Assembly (NCBI GenBank): GCA_947453625.1
Contig: CANGHK010000051.1
Coordinates: 1-37,836 of the forward strand
Reading direction: 5' to 3'
Length of the DNA stretch: 37,836 nt
From: Burkholderiales bacterium
Lineage (GTDB): Bacteria; Pseudomonadota; Gammaproteobacteria; Burkholderiales; Burkholderiaceae_C
Shown here: one piece after another, positions 30,553 to 37,836 of the stretch
How the letters are laid out: the number at the start of each line of letters is the position of its first letter
How positions within the stretch are numbered: the stretch's first letter is position 1
Position numbers and translations under genes: made by a program
The notes under the pieces: model-generated
The model's input: only the letters and a program-made list of their open reading frames with translations
The model's database searches: none
Told to the model about the DNA's origin: nothing

Positions 30553-31109
30553 GGCCGCGCCAGCACCCGGCCAGCAGCTGCCGGCCGCGCCGCCAGGGCA
30601 TGGTGCTGCTGGGCCTGCTGGTGCTGCTGGCGGTGGGCGCGGCGGCCGGCGGGCTGGCGGCGCAGCGCTGGGCCGACACGCGCCAGCGTGACGCCGAAGC
30701 CCGGCTGCTGGCGGTCGGGCTGGCCTACCGCCAGGCGATAGAGTCCTATTACCTGCAGTCGCCAGGCGGTGCGCGCGCGCTGCCCCAGTCGGTCGACGAC
30801 CTGCTGCAGGACCCACGCCACCTGACGGTGGTGCGCCACCTGCGCAAGGCCTACGCCGACCCGCTGGCGCCCGAGCGCCCGCTGGCGCTGATCCGCGTGC
30901 AGGGCGGCATCGTCGGCGTCTACAGCGAGGCCACTGGCCAGCCCTTCCGCCACAGCGGCTTCGACCCGATGCTGCGCAATTTCGAGCAGGCCAAGACCTA
31001 CCAGGACTGGCGCTTCACCTATGTGCCACCGGTGGCAAGGCAGATTCCCGGCACCCGACCGGGGCGGGCCATCCCACCGGGCCCGCCTGCCCCGCCGCCG
31101 CGGCGTTGA
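30549..31109 (+). CDS. minor pseudopilin lacking the +5 glutamate
   Basis: A 186-residue pilin-like protein. A basic leader (CRPRRQG) precedes MVLLGLLVLLAVGAAAGGLA, so the residue at +5 after the predicted cleavage is Gly, not Glu. Loss of Glu5 is known for tip-located pseudopilins such as GspK. The rest has AIESYYLQSPGGARALPQSV, DDLLQDPRH, LRKAYADPLAPERPLALIR and VGVYSEATGQPF, similar to the ALPxxLxxLLxDPR...RxxYxDP pattern of tip subunits. GTG start at 30549 (GTGA overlap). It is the last gene of the secretion run and converges on the PsiF-like gene 25 bp away. No terminator is evident between them. Confidence 0.82.
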   Translation: MRPRQHPASSCRPRRQGMVLLGLLVLLAVGAAAGGLAAQRWADTRQRDAEARLLAVGLAYRQAIESYYLQSPGGARALPQSVDDLLQDPRHLTVVRHLRKAYADPLAPERPLALIRVQGGIVGVYSEATGQPFRHSGFDPMLRNFEQAKTYQDWRFTYVPPVARQIPGTRPGRAIPPGPPAPPPRR

Positions 31110-31134
31110 CCGCCAGCGGCGCCGCGACGCGGTG

Positions 31135-31455
31135 TCAGCCGGCGTGGACGCAGGTGGTCATGAACTGCTTGCGCTCGACATCCTGCAGCTTCAAATCGGC
31201 GGCCTGCTTCTGGCAGGCCGACATCACGCTGCCGCGCTCCTTGGCGGCACGCAGTTCGGCGAGACGGCCGGGCTGGGCGCCGTCGCGCGCGGCGCCTGAG
31301 GCCGCCGACGCGGCCGGCGCCGGCCTTGCGGCGTCATGCTGAGCGGTCTTGACGCCGCTGGCCGCGGCGGCCGGGGTGTTGGCCGCTGGCGTGGCGGCAA
31401 AGGCCGCGGCGATCGGCAGGGCCAGGCAGGCCAGCAGGGCGAGGGATTTTTTCAT
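31135..31455 (-). CDS. small exported PsiF-like protein
   Basis: A 106-residue protein with a Sec signal peptide (1-21, MKKSLALLACLALPIAAAFA), an Ala/Pro-rich spacer and a C-terminal motif VMSACQKQAADLKLQDVERK followed by QFMTTCVHAG. The two cysteines and FM fit the PsiF repeat (MxxCnxxAxxxxLxGxxRxxFMxxC), a family of small periplasmic proteins linked to phosphate starvation in enterics. Function is not known. It follows the SCO-family gene on the same strand after an 85-bp gap with no recognisable element. Confidence 0.72.
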   Translation of the reverse strand: MKKSLALLACLALPIAAAFAATPAANTPAAAASGVKTAQHDAARPAPAASAASGAARDGAQPGRLAELRAAKERGSVMSACQKQAADLKLQDVERKQFMTTCVHAG

Positions 31456-31540
31456 GGTCTACAGCTCAGGTTGATGGCGGCGAAGTCACCGGCGTTGAGA
31501 AATGGGAAACAGAGAAACGATGGACCCGGGCGGCGGCCTG

Positions 31541-32173
31541 TCAGCCACCCGCGGCCGTAAGCAATTTCTGGTACTCGGCCAGCAGCGCGGACGGCCCGTA
31601 AAAACCGTCCAGCCGAACCCAGGGCTTGCCGGGCGAGGCGCGCAAATAGGTGATGGGCTGGTGGTTCATCTTGTCGCCGCGCCAGGCGCCGAAGGCGCGC
31701 TGGATCTCCACCGCGTCGGCACTGCTGCCGGTGTAGTGAGCCCAGACCCCGGCGCTGCCGAAGCGCTTGGCGTAGGCGCTGAGCTGGCGCGGCTGGTCCT
31801 GCTCGGGGTCGATCGAGATCGACACCATGTTGACCTTGTCACGCGCCGCGCCCAGACGCTCGCGCAGTTCGACGAAGACCTGGCTGGTCACCGGGCAGAC
31901 CGCGGTGCAGGTGGTGTAGATGAAGTTCAGCACCACCGGCCGGCCATCATCTATCGCCTCGGCCAGGCTGAGACGCCGGCCGTCGGCGCGTGTCACCTGC
32001 AGCGCGGGCAGCGGGTAGAGATGCTCGCTGCGCTGCTGGCCGGCCTGCACTTCATGGCCCTGGTGGGCCAGGGCCGGGGCACCGGGCAGGCCCAGCAGCA
32101 GCGCGGCGGCAAGCCGCCAGCCCAGGGCCGTCAGCCGAATCGCGGCCGGTGGGGGGATGCGGGAGTCGCTCAC
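31541..32173 (-). CDS. SCO1/SenC family copper/thioredoxin-fold protein
   Basis: A 210-residue exported protein of the SCO1/SenC family, thioredoxin-fold proteins that bind copper and help assemble the CuA site of cytochrome oxidase or act as thiol reductants. A hydrophobic export segment lies at about 17-36. The CxxxC site is Cys89 and Cys93 in [13 protein letters not shown], and the copper-ligand His171 is in [16 protein letters not shown] and [15 protein letters not shown] are also typical. The GTG start at 32173 forms a GTGA overlap with the cytochrome-fusion gene, so the two are coupled. Confidence 0.9.
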   Translation of the reverse strand: MSDSRIPPPAAIRLTALGWRLAAALLLGLPGAPALAHQGHEVQAGQQRSEHLYPLPALQVTRADGRRLSLAEAIDDGRPVVLNFIYTTCTAVCPVTSQVFVELRERLGAARDKVNMVSISIDPEQDQPRQLSAYAKRFGSAGVWAHYTGSSADAVEIQRAFGAWRGDKMNHQPITYLRASPGKPWVRLDGFYGPSALLAEYQKLLTAAGG

Positions 32174-34239
32174 GGGATGATCCAGGCGGTCTCGGCCCGC
32201 ACCCGCGGGCCGCCGGCGGCGTCCGGGCCAGCCAGACGCAGGATGTAGGCGCCCCTGCTGGCGTGGCGCTGGGTCTGGGCCAGGCTCAGGCGCGGGTAGG
32301 CGCTGGTGCCCAGCGGTGCGCCGCTGCTGCGCGACACCGACCCACCGCCATCGGCCAGGCCGTCGCCGCCGGGCGGGATCTGACTGCCACCGGACTGGCC
32401 GTCCGGTGCGCCTGCCCCACGCGGCACCGCCCCCGGCACCGCGGGGCGCTGCATCACGCGCAGCGGCTTGGCATCGGGCCCGGCCAGGTGGGTCTTGGGC
32501 AGCGCCAGGTCGCGCGACTCGTCCTCGGCGCGCGCCGCCTCGCGCAGGCTCAGCATGTTCTCGCCGCGTTCGAGCAGGTAGTCGCGGTGCAGGTTGTCCA
32601 GCATCTCGACCAGGGTGTCGTTGAGGTAGTCCAGCGCGAAATAGACCTCGGACTGCAGCAGCTCGTCCTCCAGCGGCAACTGGCGCGAGCGCAGCCATTC
32701 GCGAAACACCGTCAGCCCGCGCTGGCGCAGCTCGGGCAGCTGGTAGGGCGAGATCAAACGCGCCGCGCTGGCCCAGTCCGGGCCCAGCGCCAGGCCCTCG
32801 CCGCCCAGGCTGACCGAGAAATAAGGCGTGGCGCGCGGCAGGGCCAGCCCGGCCAGCAGCCTGCGCTGGGCCGGCGTCAGCCAGAACACCACGCTGTCGT
32901 CCCGGCCCAGCGCCTGCAACTGCGCAGCCAGGCCGGCACCGTCGGCCGGCAGCCTGAACTCGCGCGAGGCCACCGACATGCCGGCCAGCCGGCCACGCAG
33001 GCCGGCCACCGCGGTGGCCGCCACGCCGTCGTCGGCATAGACCTGCAGCAGCGTGCGACCCAAGGCCGGCGCCGCCTCCAACTGCTGGGCCAGCACATCG
33101 GCCTCCAGCGCCACGCCGCGCGAGAAATAGACGCTGTAGAAACCGCTGCCCTGCGCGGACGGCACCGCGCCCACGCTGGGGAACCAGCAAGGCAAGGCAC
33201 GGGCCTCGCAAAAACCCGCCACGGGGTCCCAGTTGCCCGCACCCAGCCCGGAGGCCAGCGCGAACACCGGCTGCTCGGCGTACCAGCGCTCGAGCTGGGC
33301 GCGCCAGCTGGCCGGCGGGCCTTGCAGCTGCCAGACCGCCAGATCCCAGCTGCGGTCGGTGCGCAACACCATCTCGGCGCCGCTCGACATCGTGCGCTGG
33401 CCGCCGTGGACGATGTTGCCGTTCTTCTGCGCGACGATGGCCTGCAGCGTGGCCAGGAAGATGCGGCGGCGCTCGGGGTCGACATCGGGCGCGATCACGG
33501 TGGCCAGTTGCAGCCGCCTGTCGGTCACGCCAGGCGACCAGCTATTGGACAGCCGGCGCAGGTAGCTGGCCAGGGCCAGCACCTCCTGGTCGTCCAGCTG
33601 GTAGCGCGGCATCAGCGGGTCGAGCGCGCGGCCGCTCTCGTGCACGCCGGCGCGCAGCGCGACGGCCAGGCTGTCCAGCGTGTAGGGCTCGTGGCGCGGG
33701 TTGAAGCTCTTGCGCGCGCGCAGGTTCATGTTGAGCACGGCGCGCCGGTCCTGGTCGAACAGGTAGCGGCCGGTCACCGGCGCAACCTGGCTGCTGCCCT
33801 CGACCGCGCCCAGCCCGCTGCGCCGGTGGCACAGCGCGCAGGCAGCGGCCGCACCCGAGAGCTTCAACTGGCCGTCCAGGCGCAGGCCGACCAGCGGCTG
33901 ACCGTCGCGGCGCAGGCCGTCGCGGTAGAGCCGCTCACCCTCGGCCAGCAGCCTGGGGTCGCCCGACAGGCCGGACCCCCCCAGTCCCCCCACCGCGTCG
34001 TCACTGCGCCAGACCCGGTCGCCAATGCGGTGACGCTCCAGCCGGCTGCGCTCCACAGCGGACAGCGGCGCCGACGCGGCCGAGTTGCCGGCCGCGGGCT
34101 GCGCAGCGGCCCAGCCGGCCGCACCCAAGCCCAGGAACAAGCCGGCCAGCCCGAACACCAAAGCGCGCGCCAGGCCGGCAGCCAGGCGCGGGCGCAACCC
34201 GGCCAGGGCGGTGGACGATGCGGCGGCCATGCGCGGCAT
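32170..34239 (-). CDS. exported cytochrome c / periplasmic-binding-protein fusion
   Basis: A 689-residue protein with an N-terminal hydrophobic export segment (about 22-45). A c-type cytochrome domain follows. The haem site is CALCH at 134-138, and [20 protein letters not shown] supplies a likely axial Met before a final helix. From about 255 the sequence is a type I periplasmic-binding (LIV-binding-like) fold: [53 protein letters not shown] and [18 protein letters not shown]. The last 120 residues are a Pro/Gly-rich linker and a short beta segment ([10 protein letters not shown]). It may sense or bind a small ligand and pass electrons. The ligand is unknown. It begins 1 bp after the FKBP gene stop and overlaps the SCO gene. 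Confidence 0.8.
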   Translation of the reverse strand: MPRMAAASSTALAGLRPRLAAGLARALVFGLAGLFLGLGAAGWAAAQPAAGNSAASAPLSAVERSRLERHRIGDRVWRSDDAVGGLGGSGLSGDPRLLAEGERLYRDGLRRDGQPLVGLRLDGQLKLSGAAAACALCHRRSGLGAVEGSSQVAPVTGRYLFDQDRRAVLNMNLRARKSFNPRHEPYTLDSLAVALRAGVHESGRALDPLMPRYQLDDQEVLALASYLRRLSNSWSPGVTDRRLQLATVIAPDVDPERRRIFLATLQAIVAQKNGNIVHGGQRTMSSGAEMVLRTDRSWDLAVWQLQGPPASWRAQLERWYAEQPVFALASGLGAGNWDPVAGFCEARALPCWFPSVGAVPSAQGSGFYSVYFSRGVALEADVLAQQLEAAPALGRTLLQVYADDGVAATAVAGLRGRLAGMSVASREFRLPADGAGLAAQLQALGRDDSVVFWLTPAQRRLLAGLALPRATPYFSVSLGGEGLALGPDWASAARLISPYQLPELRQRGLTVFREWLRSRQLPLEDELLQSEVYFALDYLNDTLVEMLDNLHRDYLLERGENMLSLREAARAEDESRDLALPKTHLAGPDAKPLRVMQRPAVPGAVPRGAGAPDGQSGGSQIPPGGDGLADGGGSVSRSSGAPLGTSAYPRLSLAQTQRHASRGAYILRLAGPDAAGGPRVRAETAWIIP

Positions 34240-34240
34240 C

Positions 34241-34993
34241 TCACTGCACGACGGCAACCAGCTCGACCGTGAACACCAGGGTCTCGTTGGGCCCGACGGT
34301 GGCCGAGCCGCGCGCGGCATAGGCCAGCGTCGGCGGCACCACGACCTCGAAGGTCGCGCCCGCGGGCATATGCTTGATCGCCTCGCGCAAGCCGGTGATC
34401 ACCTCGGTCAGCTTCAGGGTCGAGGTCTTGCCCTCGGGCGTGGCCTCGAACACGCTGCCGTCGATCAGGCGGCCGCTGTAGCGGACCACCACCGTGCTCA
34501 GGTCGCCCGGCTTGTCGCCCTTGGCGTCCTTGATCACGCGGTACATCAGGTTGCCCGGCAGCACCGTGACATCGGGCTTCTTGCGGTAATCGGCCTGGAA
34601 GATCAGGCCTTTCTCGCGGTTGACGTTGGACTTGATCATCCGGTCGTTGGACATCTTGCGCATGATGTCGGCCTGCATGGACTGCAGCACGAGCTTCAAG
34701 TCTTTCTCGCTGATCCGGATCTCGCCGCCGGCCAGGCCGTCGCGCAGGCCCAGCACCAGCAGGTCGATGTCGAAGGGCACCTCGTTCTTGATCAACTGGC
34801 GCGCCGTCATCACGCCGGTGGCGTAGCTGGTCTTGTCCTTGAGTGTCTCGAGCGCCGGCCCAGGCACCGAGGCCGCGCTGGCGGGCGCGGCAGCCGTCTG
34901 GGCCGCGGCCGGCCCGGCAAAGCCGAGCAGGGCGGCCAGGGCGATCGCGCTGGTGCAGCGCAGAGGGGAAAACGGCAGGACGGACGGACGCAT
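34241..34993 (-). CDS. periplasmic FKBP-type peptidyl-prolyl isomerase
   Basis: A 250-residue exported FKBP/Mip-like proline isomerase. Signal peptide 1-29 ([20 protein letters not shown]). The helical N-terminal dimerisation domain runs about 45-135 ([43 protein letters not shown]). The C-terminal FKBP domain (about 155-250) has [46 protein letters not shown] and [15 protein letters not shown]. Some active-site aromatics are replaced: FE for FD, and Leu for Trp in VITGLREA. Start ATG 34993; a GTG at 35008 adds five residues. It heads an operon with the cytochrome fusion and SCO genes, whose exported proteins it may help fold. Confidence 0.9.
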   Translation of the reverse strand: MRPSVLPFSPLRCTSAIALAALLGFAGPAAAQTAAAPASAASVPGPALETLKDKTSYATGVMTARQLIKNEVPFDIDLLVLGLRDGLAGGEIRISEKDLKLVLQSMQADIMRKMSNDRMIKSNVNREKGLIFQADYRKKPDVTVLPGNLMYRVIKDAKGDKPGDLSTVVVRYSGRLIDGSVFEATPEGKTSTLKLTEVITGLREAIKHMPAGATFEVVVPPTLAYAARGSATVGPNETLVFTVELVAVVQ

Positions 34994-35135
34994 GGTGGTT
35001 CTCAACACAGAGCAGCAGGGCGGCGTGGCAGGGGCCAGGGATCAGCCGAGTGTAAAAGACGAGCGGGCCTGAAGACACCGATCAGCGGCGCGACAGACCC
35101 GGCCCGCCGGGCTGGCAAAAAACCAGCCCAGCTTG

Positions 35136-35164
35136 AATAAAAGCCCGGACCTGTCGGCCCGGGC
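35136..35164 (-). terminator. intrinsic terminator of fibronectin-repeat gene
   Basis: On the minus strand a 6-bp GC stem (GCCCGG / CCGGGC) with a 10-nt loop is followed directly by TTTTATT. It begins 9 bp after the TGA of the fibronectin type III gene, as expected for a rho-independent terminator. A second perfect hairpin (GGGCTGG / CCAGCCC, 35109-35129) with a T/A-rich loop lies just beyond and could reinforce it or belong to the FKBP promoter region. Confidence 0.72.
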
Positions 35165-35172
35165 GTGACCCA

Positions 35173-37836
35173 TCAAGGCGTCGTCAGGTTGACGATGTTG
35201 CTGGCGGCGCTGTTGACCGCCCCGGCCTGCGCAACCACGTGGTAGCTGGCGTTCAGCGCGCGAGCCAAGCCGGTCACCGTGGTGGTGACCGTGCCCACAC
35301 CGGTCGTCGCCGTTCCGGTGCGCGCCACCGTGGACAGCGTCGTCCAGGTCGCGTTCGCCGCGCCGCAAGCCGCGGCGGTGCCGGCACAGGACTGCACCAG
35401 GTAGGCGGTCTCGGTGGTCGCGTTGTCGGTCCAGCGCACCGTCAGCGTGTCGGTGGTCGAGGTAGCGGCCGGCGCAGTCCGCGCCGCGGTCACCGTCAAG
35501 CCGGTCGGCGCCGTCGGTGCCGGCACCGGCAAGACCAGCGCCACCAGCGTCGGGGTCGCCAGCGCAGTGCCGTTGGTCGACGTCACGCGGAACACATAGG
35601 CCGTACCCGCGGTCAGGCCGGTCACCGTGGTGGTCAGCGTGTTGGCCGCCAGCGCAGGCGATGCCGTCCAGACCGCGCCGGCCGCCGCGCAGGTGACCAG
35701 ATCGCCGGTGCAGCGCTCGACCCGGTAACCGGTCTCGGTCGGGCCACCGTCGACCCAGTTCAGCCGGACCGAGGTCGCCGTGGCCGCCGTGGCGGTCAGC
35801 GAAGTCACCGGGTTCAAGGCCACCGTCACCGACGCGCTCGAGACCGGCGCGGCAGCGGCAGTCGCCGTCCTGGCCGTCACGCGCCAGACATAGCTGTTGC
35901 CCAGCGCCACCGTCACCGCCTGCGTCACCGTGGTGTTGACCGAGGTGGCTTGAGCCGCCGTGCGGGTCACCGTGGCCACCGTCGTCCAGGTCGCCGAGCC
36001 ATTGAGCGACTGCTCGACCAGGAAACTGGTCTCGTTGGTCGACAGGTCGGTCCAGCTCAGCGTCACCTGCGTCGCCGAGTTGATCACCGCGGTCGGGATG
36101 GACGGCGGGTTGACCACTTCAGGCGGCAGTGCCAGCGCCACCAGCGTCGGGGTCGACAGCGTCGCACCGATGGTCGACGTCACGCGGAACACATAAGCCG
36201 TTCCCGCGGTCAGTCCGGTCGCGGTGTAGGCCACCGTGTTGACCGCCAGCGCGGTGGTCGTCAGGTTGGTCCAGACACCGGCGGTCGCCGTGCAGGTGGT
36301 CAGGTCGCCGGCACAGCGCTCGACCCGGTAGCCGGTCTCGGTCACACCACCGTCGACCCAGTTCAGCAGAACCGAGGTCGGCGTGGCCACCGCTGCCGTC
36401 AGCGAGGTCACCGGGTTCAGCGTCACCGCCACCGCCGCGGTCGAGACCGGCGTCGAATTGGCCGTCGCCGACCGGGCCGTCACCCGCCAGACATAGCTGT
36501 TGTTCAGCGCCACCACCACCGTCTGCGTCACGGCGGTGTTGATCGACGTCGCCTGTGCCGCGGTGCGGGTCACGGTGGCCGCCGTCGTCCAGGTGGCCGA
36601 GCCATTGAGCGACTGCTCGACCAGGAAGCTGGTCTCGTTGGTCGAGATGTCGGTCCAGCTCAGCGTGGCCTGCGTCGCCGAGTTCAGCACCGCGGTCAGG
36701 TTGGTCGGCGCGTTGACCGCACCGGCCAAGGGCACCACCAGACTGACCGGCACAGCGAAGACCGAGTTGCCAAAGGCGTTGCTCGCCGCCGCCTGGAACA
36801 GCACGGTGGTGCCCGGCGTCACGGTGGCAGCAGCCGTCACCGTCGCCGTGGCCGCGGCCGTCGTCGTGCTCGCCAGCGTGGCGCTCTGCACATAGGTCGC
36901 ACCGCCGTCGGTCGAGGCCTGCAGCACCCAGCCGGTTTCATCGGTCGACGCGTCACGCCAGCTCACGGTGGCCGTGGTGCTGGCCGCGTTCAAGGCCGTC
37001 ACCGCCATCGTCGTCGGCGCGGTCGGCGGGCCCTGGGCCAGCAGCGCGGCCGAGACCGCCGCCGCCGAGGTGCCCGAGGCATTGACTGCCGAGACCCGGA
37101 ACAGGTAGCTCGTTCCCTTGACCAGGGTCAGCGCCGGGCTGTAGCTGCGGGCACCGACGCCGGCGACGTCGGCCGTGGCCACCGTGCCGAGCGAGGTCCA
37201 CGCGCCACCGGCGTTGGTCGAGTACTCGATCAGGAAACCGGTCTCGTTGTTCGAGTTGTCGGTCCAGTACAGCGTGGGCGTCATAGCCGGGGCGCTCTGC
37301 AAGGCGGCCAGACCGCTGGGCGCGGTCGAGGCGCCGGCCGGCACCACCAGGGTCACCGGCGCGGCAAACCCGGACGCGCCCCAGGTGTTGCTGGCTGCGG
37401 CCTGGAACTGCAGCGTCGTGCCCGGCACCACCGTGTAGGTGACGCTGAACCGGGTGCCCGTGCCGGCCGTGGTGGTGCTGACCGGCGTGGCAACGTTGAC
37501 AAAGCCCGCGCCGCCCACATTGGCCTGCAGCACCCAGCCGGTTTCATCGGCCGAGTTGTCCAGCCAGCTCACCGTCGCGGTGGTGCCGGCCAGCGTGGCC
37601 TGCATCAACGACGGTGCTGCGGTCGGCGCACCCTGGGCCACCAGCGCAGCCGAGACCACCGTCGTCGTCGCCGACGTGGCGTTGACGGCCGAGACCCGGA
37701 ACAGATAGCTGATGCCCTTGACCAGGGTCAGCGTCGGGCTGTAGCTCACCGCGCCCGTGCCGGAGACGTTGGTCGACGGCACCGTGGCCAGCGTGGCATA
37801 GGCTCCGCCGCCGTTGGTCGAATACTCGACCAGGAA
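35173..37836 (-). CDS. fibronectin type III repeat protein, N-terminus beyond window
   Basis: The C-terminal 887 residues of a large, probably secreted protein that runs off the right edge. It has eight complete and one partial FN3 domains of about 95-105 residues. Each carries a W-(T/V/L)DN/DxS-x-x-ET pattern (LSWTDISTNETSFLVEQ, LNWVDGGVTETGYRVERC) and a Y.FRV or V.FQAAASN strand. Domains alternate between two types. The first four visible form two AB pairs, the next four form two near-identical CD pairs, and a single last domain ends in NIVNLTTP and a stop. No cell-wall anchor, TM or autotransporter barrel is seen at the C-terminus. Thr, Ala and Val dominate. A role in adhesion or an extracellular matrix/filament is plausible but inferred. 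It has its own terminator. Confidence 0.88.
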   Translation of the reverse strand, partial: FLVEYSTNGGGAYATLATVPSTNVSGTGAVSYSPTLTLVKGISYLFRVSAVNATSATTTVVSAALVAQGAPTAAPSLMQATLAGTTATVSWLDNSADETGWVLQANVGGAGFVNVATPVSTTTAGTGTRFSVTYTVVPGTTLQFQAAASNTWGASGFAAPVTLVVPAGASTAPSGLAALQSAPAMTPTLYWTDNSNNETGFLIEYSTNAGGAWTSLGTVATADVAGVGARSYSPALTLVKGTSYLFRVSAVNASGTSAAAVSAALLAQGPPTAPTTMAVTALNAASTTATVSWRDASTDETGWVLQASTDGGATYVQSATLASTTTAAATATVTAAATVTPGTTVLFQAAASNAFGNSVFAVPVSLVVPLAGAVNAPTNLTAVLNSATQATLSWTDISTNETSFLVEQSLNGSATWTTAATVTRTAAQATSINTAVTQTVVVALNNSYVWRVTARSATANSTPVSTAAVAVTLNPVTSLTAAVATPTSVLLNWVDGGVTETGYRVERCAGDLTTCTATAGVWTNLTTTALAVNTVAYTATGLTAGTAYVFRVTSTIGATLSTPTLVALALPPEVVNPPSIPTAVINSATQVTLSWTDLSTNETSFLVEQSLNGSATWTTVATVTRTAAQATSVNTTVTQAVTVALGNSYVWRVTARTATAAAAPVSSASVTVALNPVTSLTATAATATSVRLNWVDGGPTETGYRVERCTGDLVTCAAAGAVWTASPALAANTLTTTVTGLTAGTAYVFRVTSTNGTALATPTLVALVLPVPAPTAPTGLTVTAARTAPAATSTTDTLTVRWTDNATTETAYLVQSCAGTAAACGAANATWTTLSTVARTGTATTGVGTVTTTVTGLARALNASYHVVAQAGAVNSAASNIVNLTTP
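35405..37836. repeat. tandem ~600-bp repeats within FN3 gene
   Basis: The phenylalanine (or tyrosine) codon that opens the FLVE/FLIE strand recurs at 37836, 37236, 36627, 36024 and about 35404, a spacing of 600, 609, 603 and about 620 bp. Each unit holds two FN3 domains. The units near 36025-36627 and 35405-36024 are close to identical over long nucleotide stretches, for example around CCATTGAGCGACTGCTCGAC at both sites. This implies recent duplication. Confidence 0.75.

Noticed and set aside
31110-31134. Terminator between the convergent pseudopilin and PsiF-like genes
   Set aside because: Only a short GCGGCGCCGC self-complementary stretch with no T-tract. Not supportable.
31990-34272. A 760-codon plus-strand frame
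   Set aside because: Antisense to the cytochrome fusion and the SCO gene, which have CALCH and CxxxC motifs on the minus strand.

Overview
The window is about 38 kb of high-GC chromosomal DNA from a flagellated betaproteobacterium. I infer Burkholderiales, probably the Leptothrix/Rubrivivax/Sphaerotilus side. The basis is gene content and order (flhA-flhF-flhG-fliA, flgA-flgM-flgN, an H-NS-type small protein, PilMNO-like genes) and strong G/C third positions. The assignment rests on recognition, not on a search. I see no tRNA, rRNA, CRISPR array or insertion sequence.

Layout. (1) 1-3242, minus strand: a flagellin gene cut by the left edge, with a good sigma-28 promoter, preceded by two tandem paralogous family 2 glycosyltransferases that may modify flagellin. 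(2) 3243-3830: a more AT-rich patch with a perfect 10-bp-arm palindrome, a small H-NS-family gene and the broken C-terminal tail of an XRE-type (HigA-like) regulator. (3) 3831-6465, minus: a NarL-type response regulator and a 7TM-type HisKA_3 sensor kinase with overlapping genes. (4) 6755-12926, plus: flhA, flhF, an FlhG/FleN-like protein that has lost its P-loop, fliA and a secreted trypsin-like protease. (5) 20283 to 12946, minus: a tightly coupled run of nine genes. The last three are flgA, flgM and flgN. The first six are unusual: a hydrolase-fold protein without its serine, a one-TM protein with a PilZ-like motif, a two-TM PDZ protein, a short CheW-like protein, a two-TM MCP/PilJ-topology protein and a protein resembling an eroded CheA. 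This is my main candidate for an undescribed system. (6) 20471-21553, plus: a divergent REC plus HD-GYP-like protein with altered catalytic residues. (7) 21647-31109, plus: an eleven-gene T2SS/type IV pilus hybrid: major pseudopilin, platform, ATPase, PilM-, PilN-, PilO- and PilP-like proteins, a lipoprotein secretin with a TPR-like N-terminus, and three more pseudopilins. (8) 34993 to 31135, minus: FKBP isomerase, a cytochrome c/periplasmic-binding-protein fusion, a SCO1-family protein and a PsiF-like protein. (9) 35173 to the right edge, minus: the C-terminal part of a large fibronectin type III repeat protein with a roughly 600-bp repeat period and a clear terminator.

Genes are packed with many 4-bp GTGA or ATGA stop/start overlaps. 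Several true starts are therefore GTG, and I used the overlaps to choose them. A second theme is proteins that keep a recognisable fold but have lost catalytic residues (FlhG-like, HD-GYP-like, CheA-like, hydrolase-like). They may have become structural or regulatory parts of the motility machinery. All domain calls come from reading the translated sequence and are marked accordingly.
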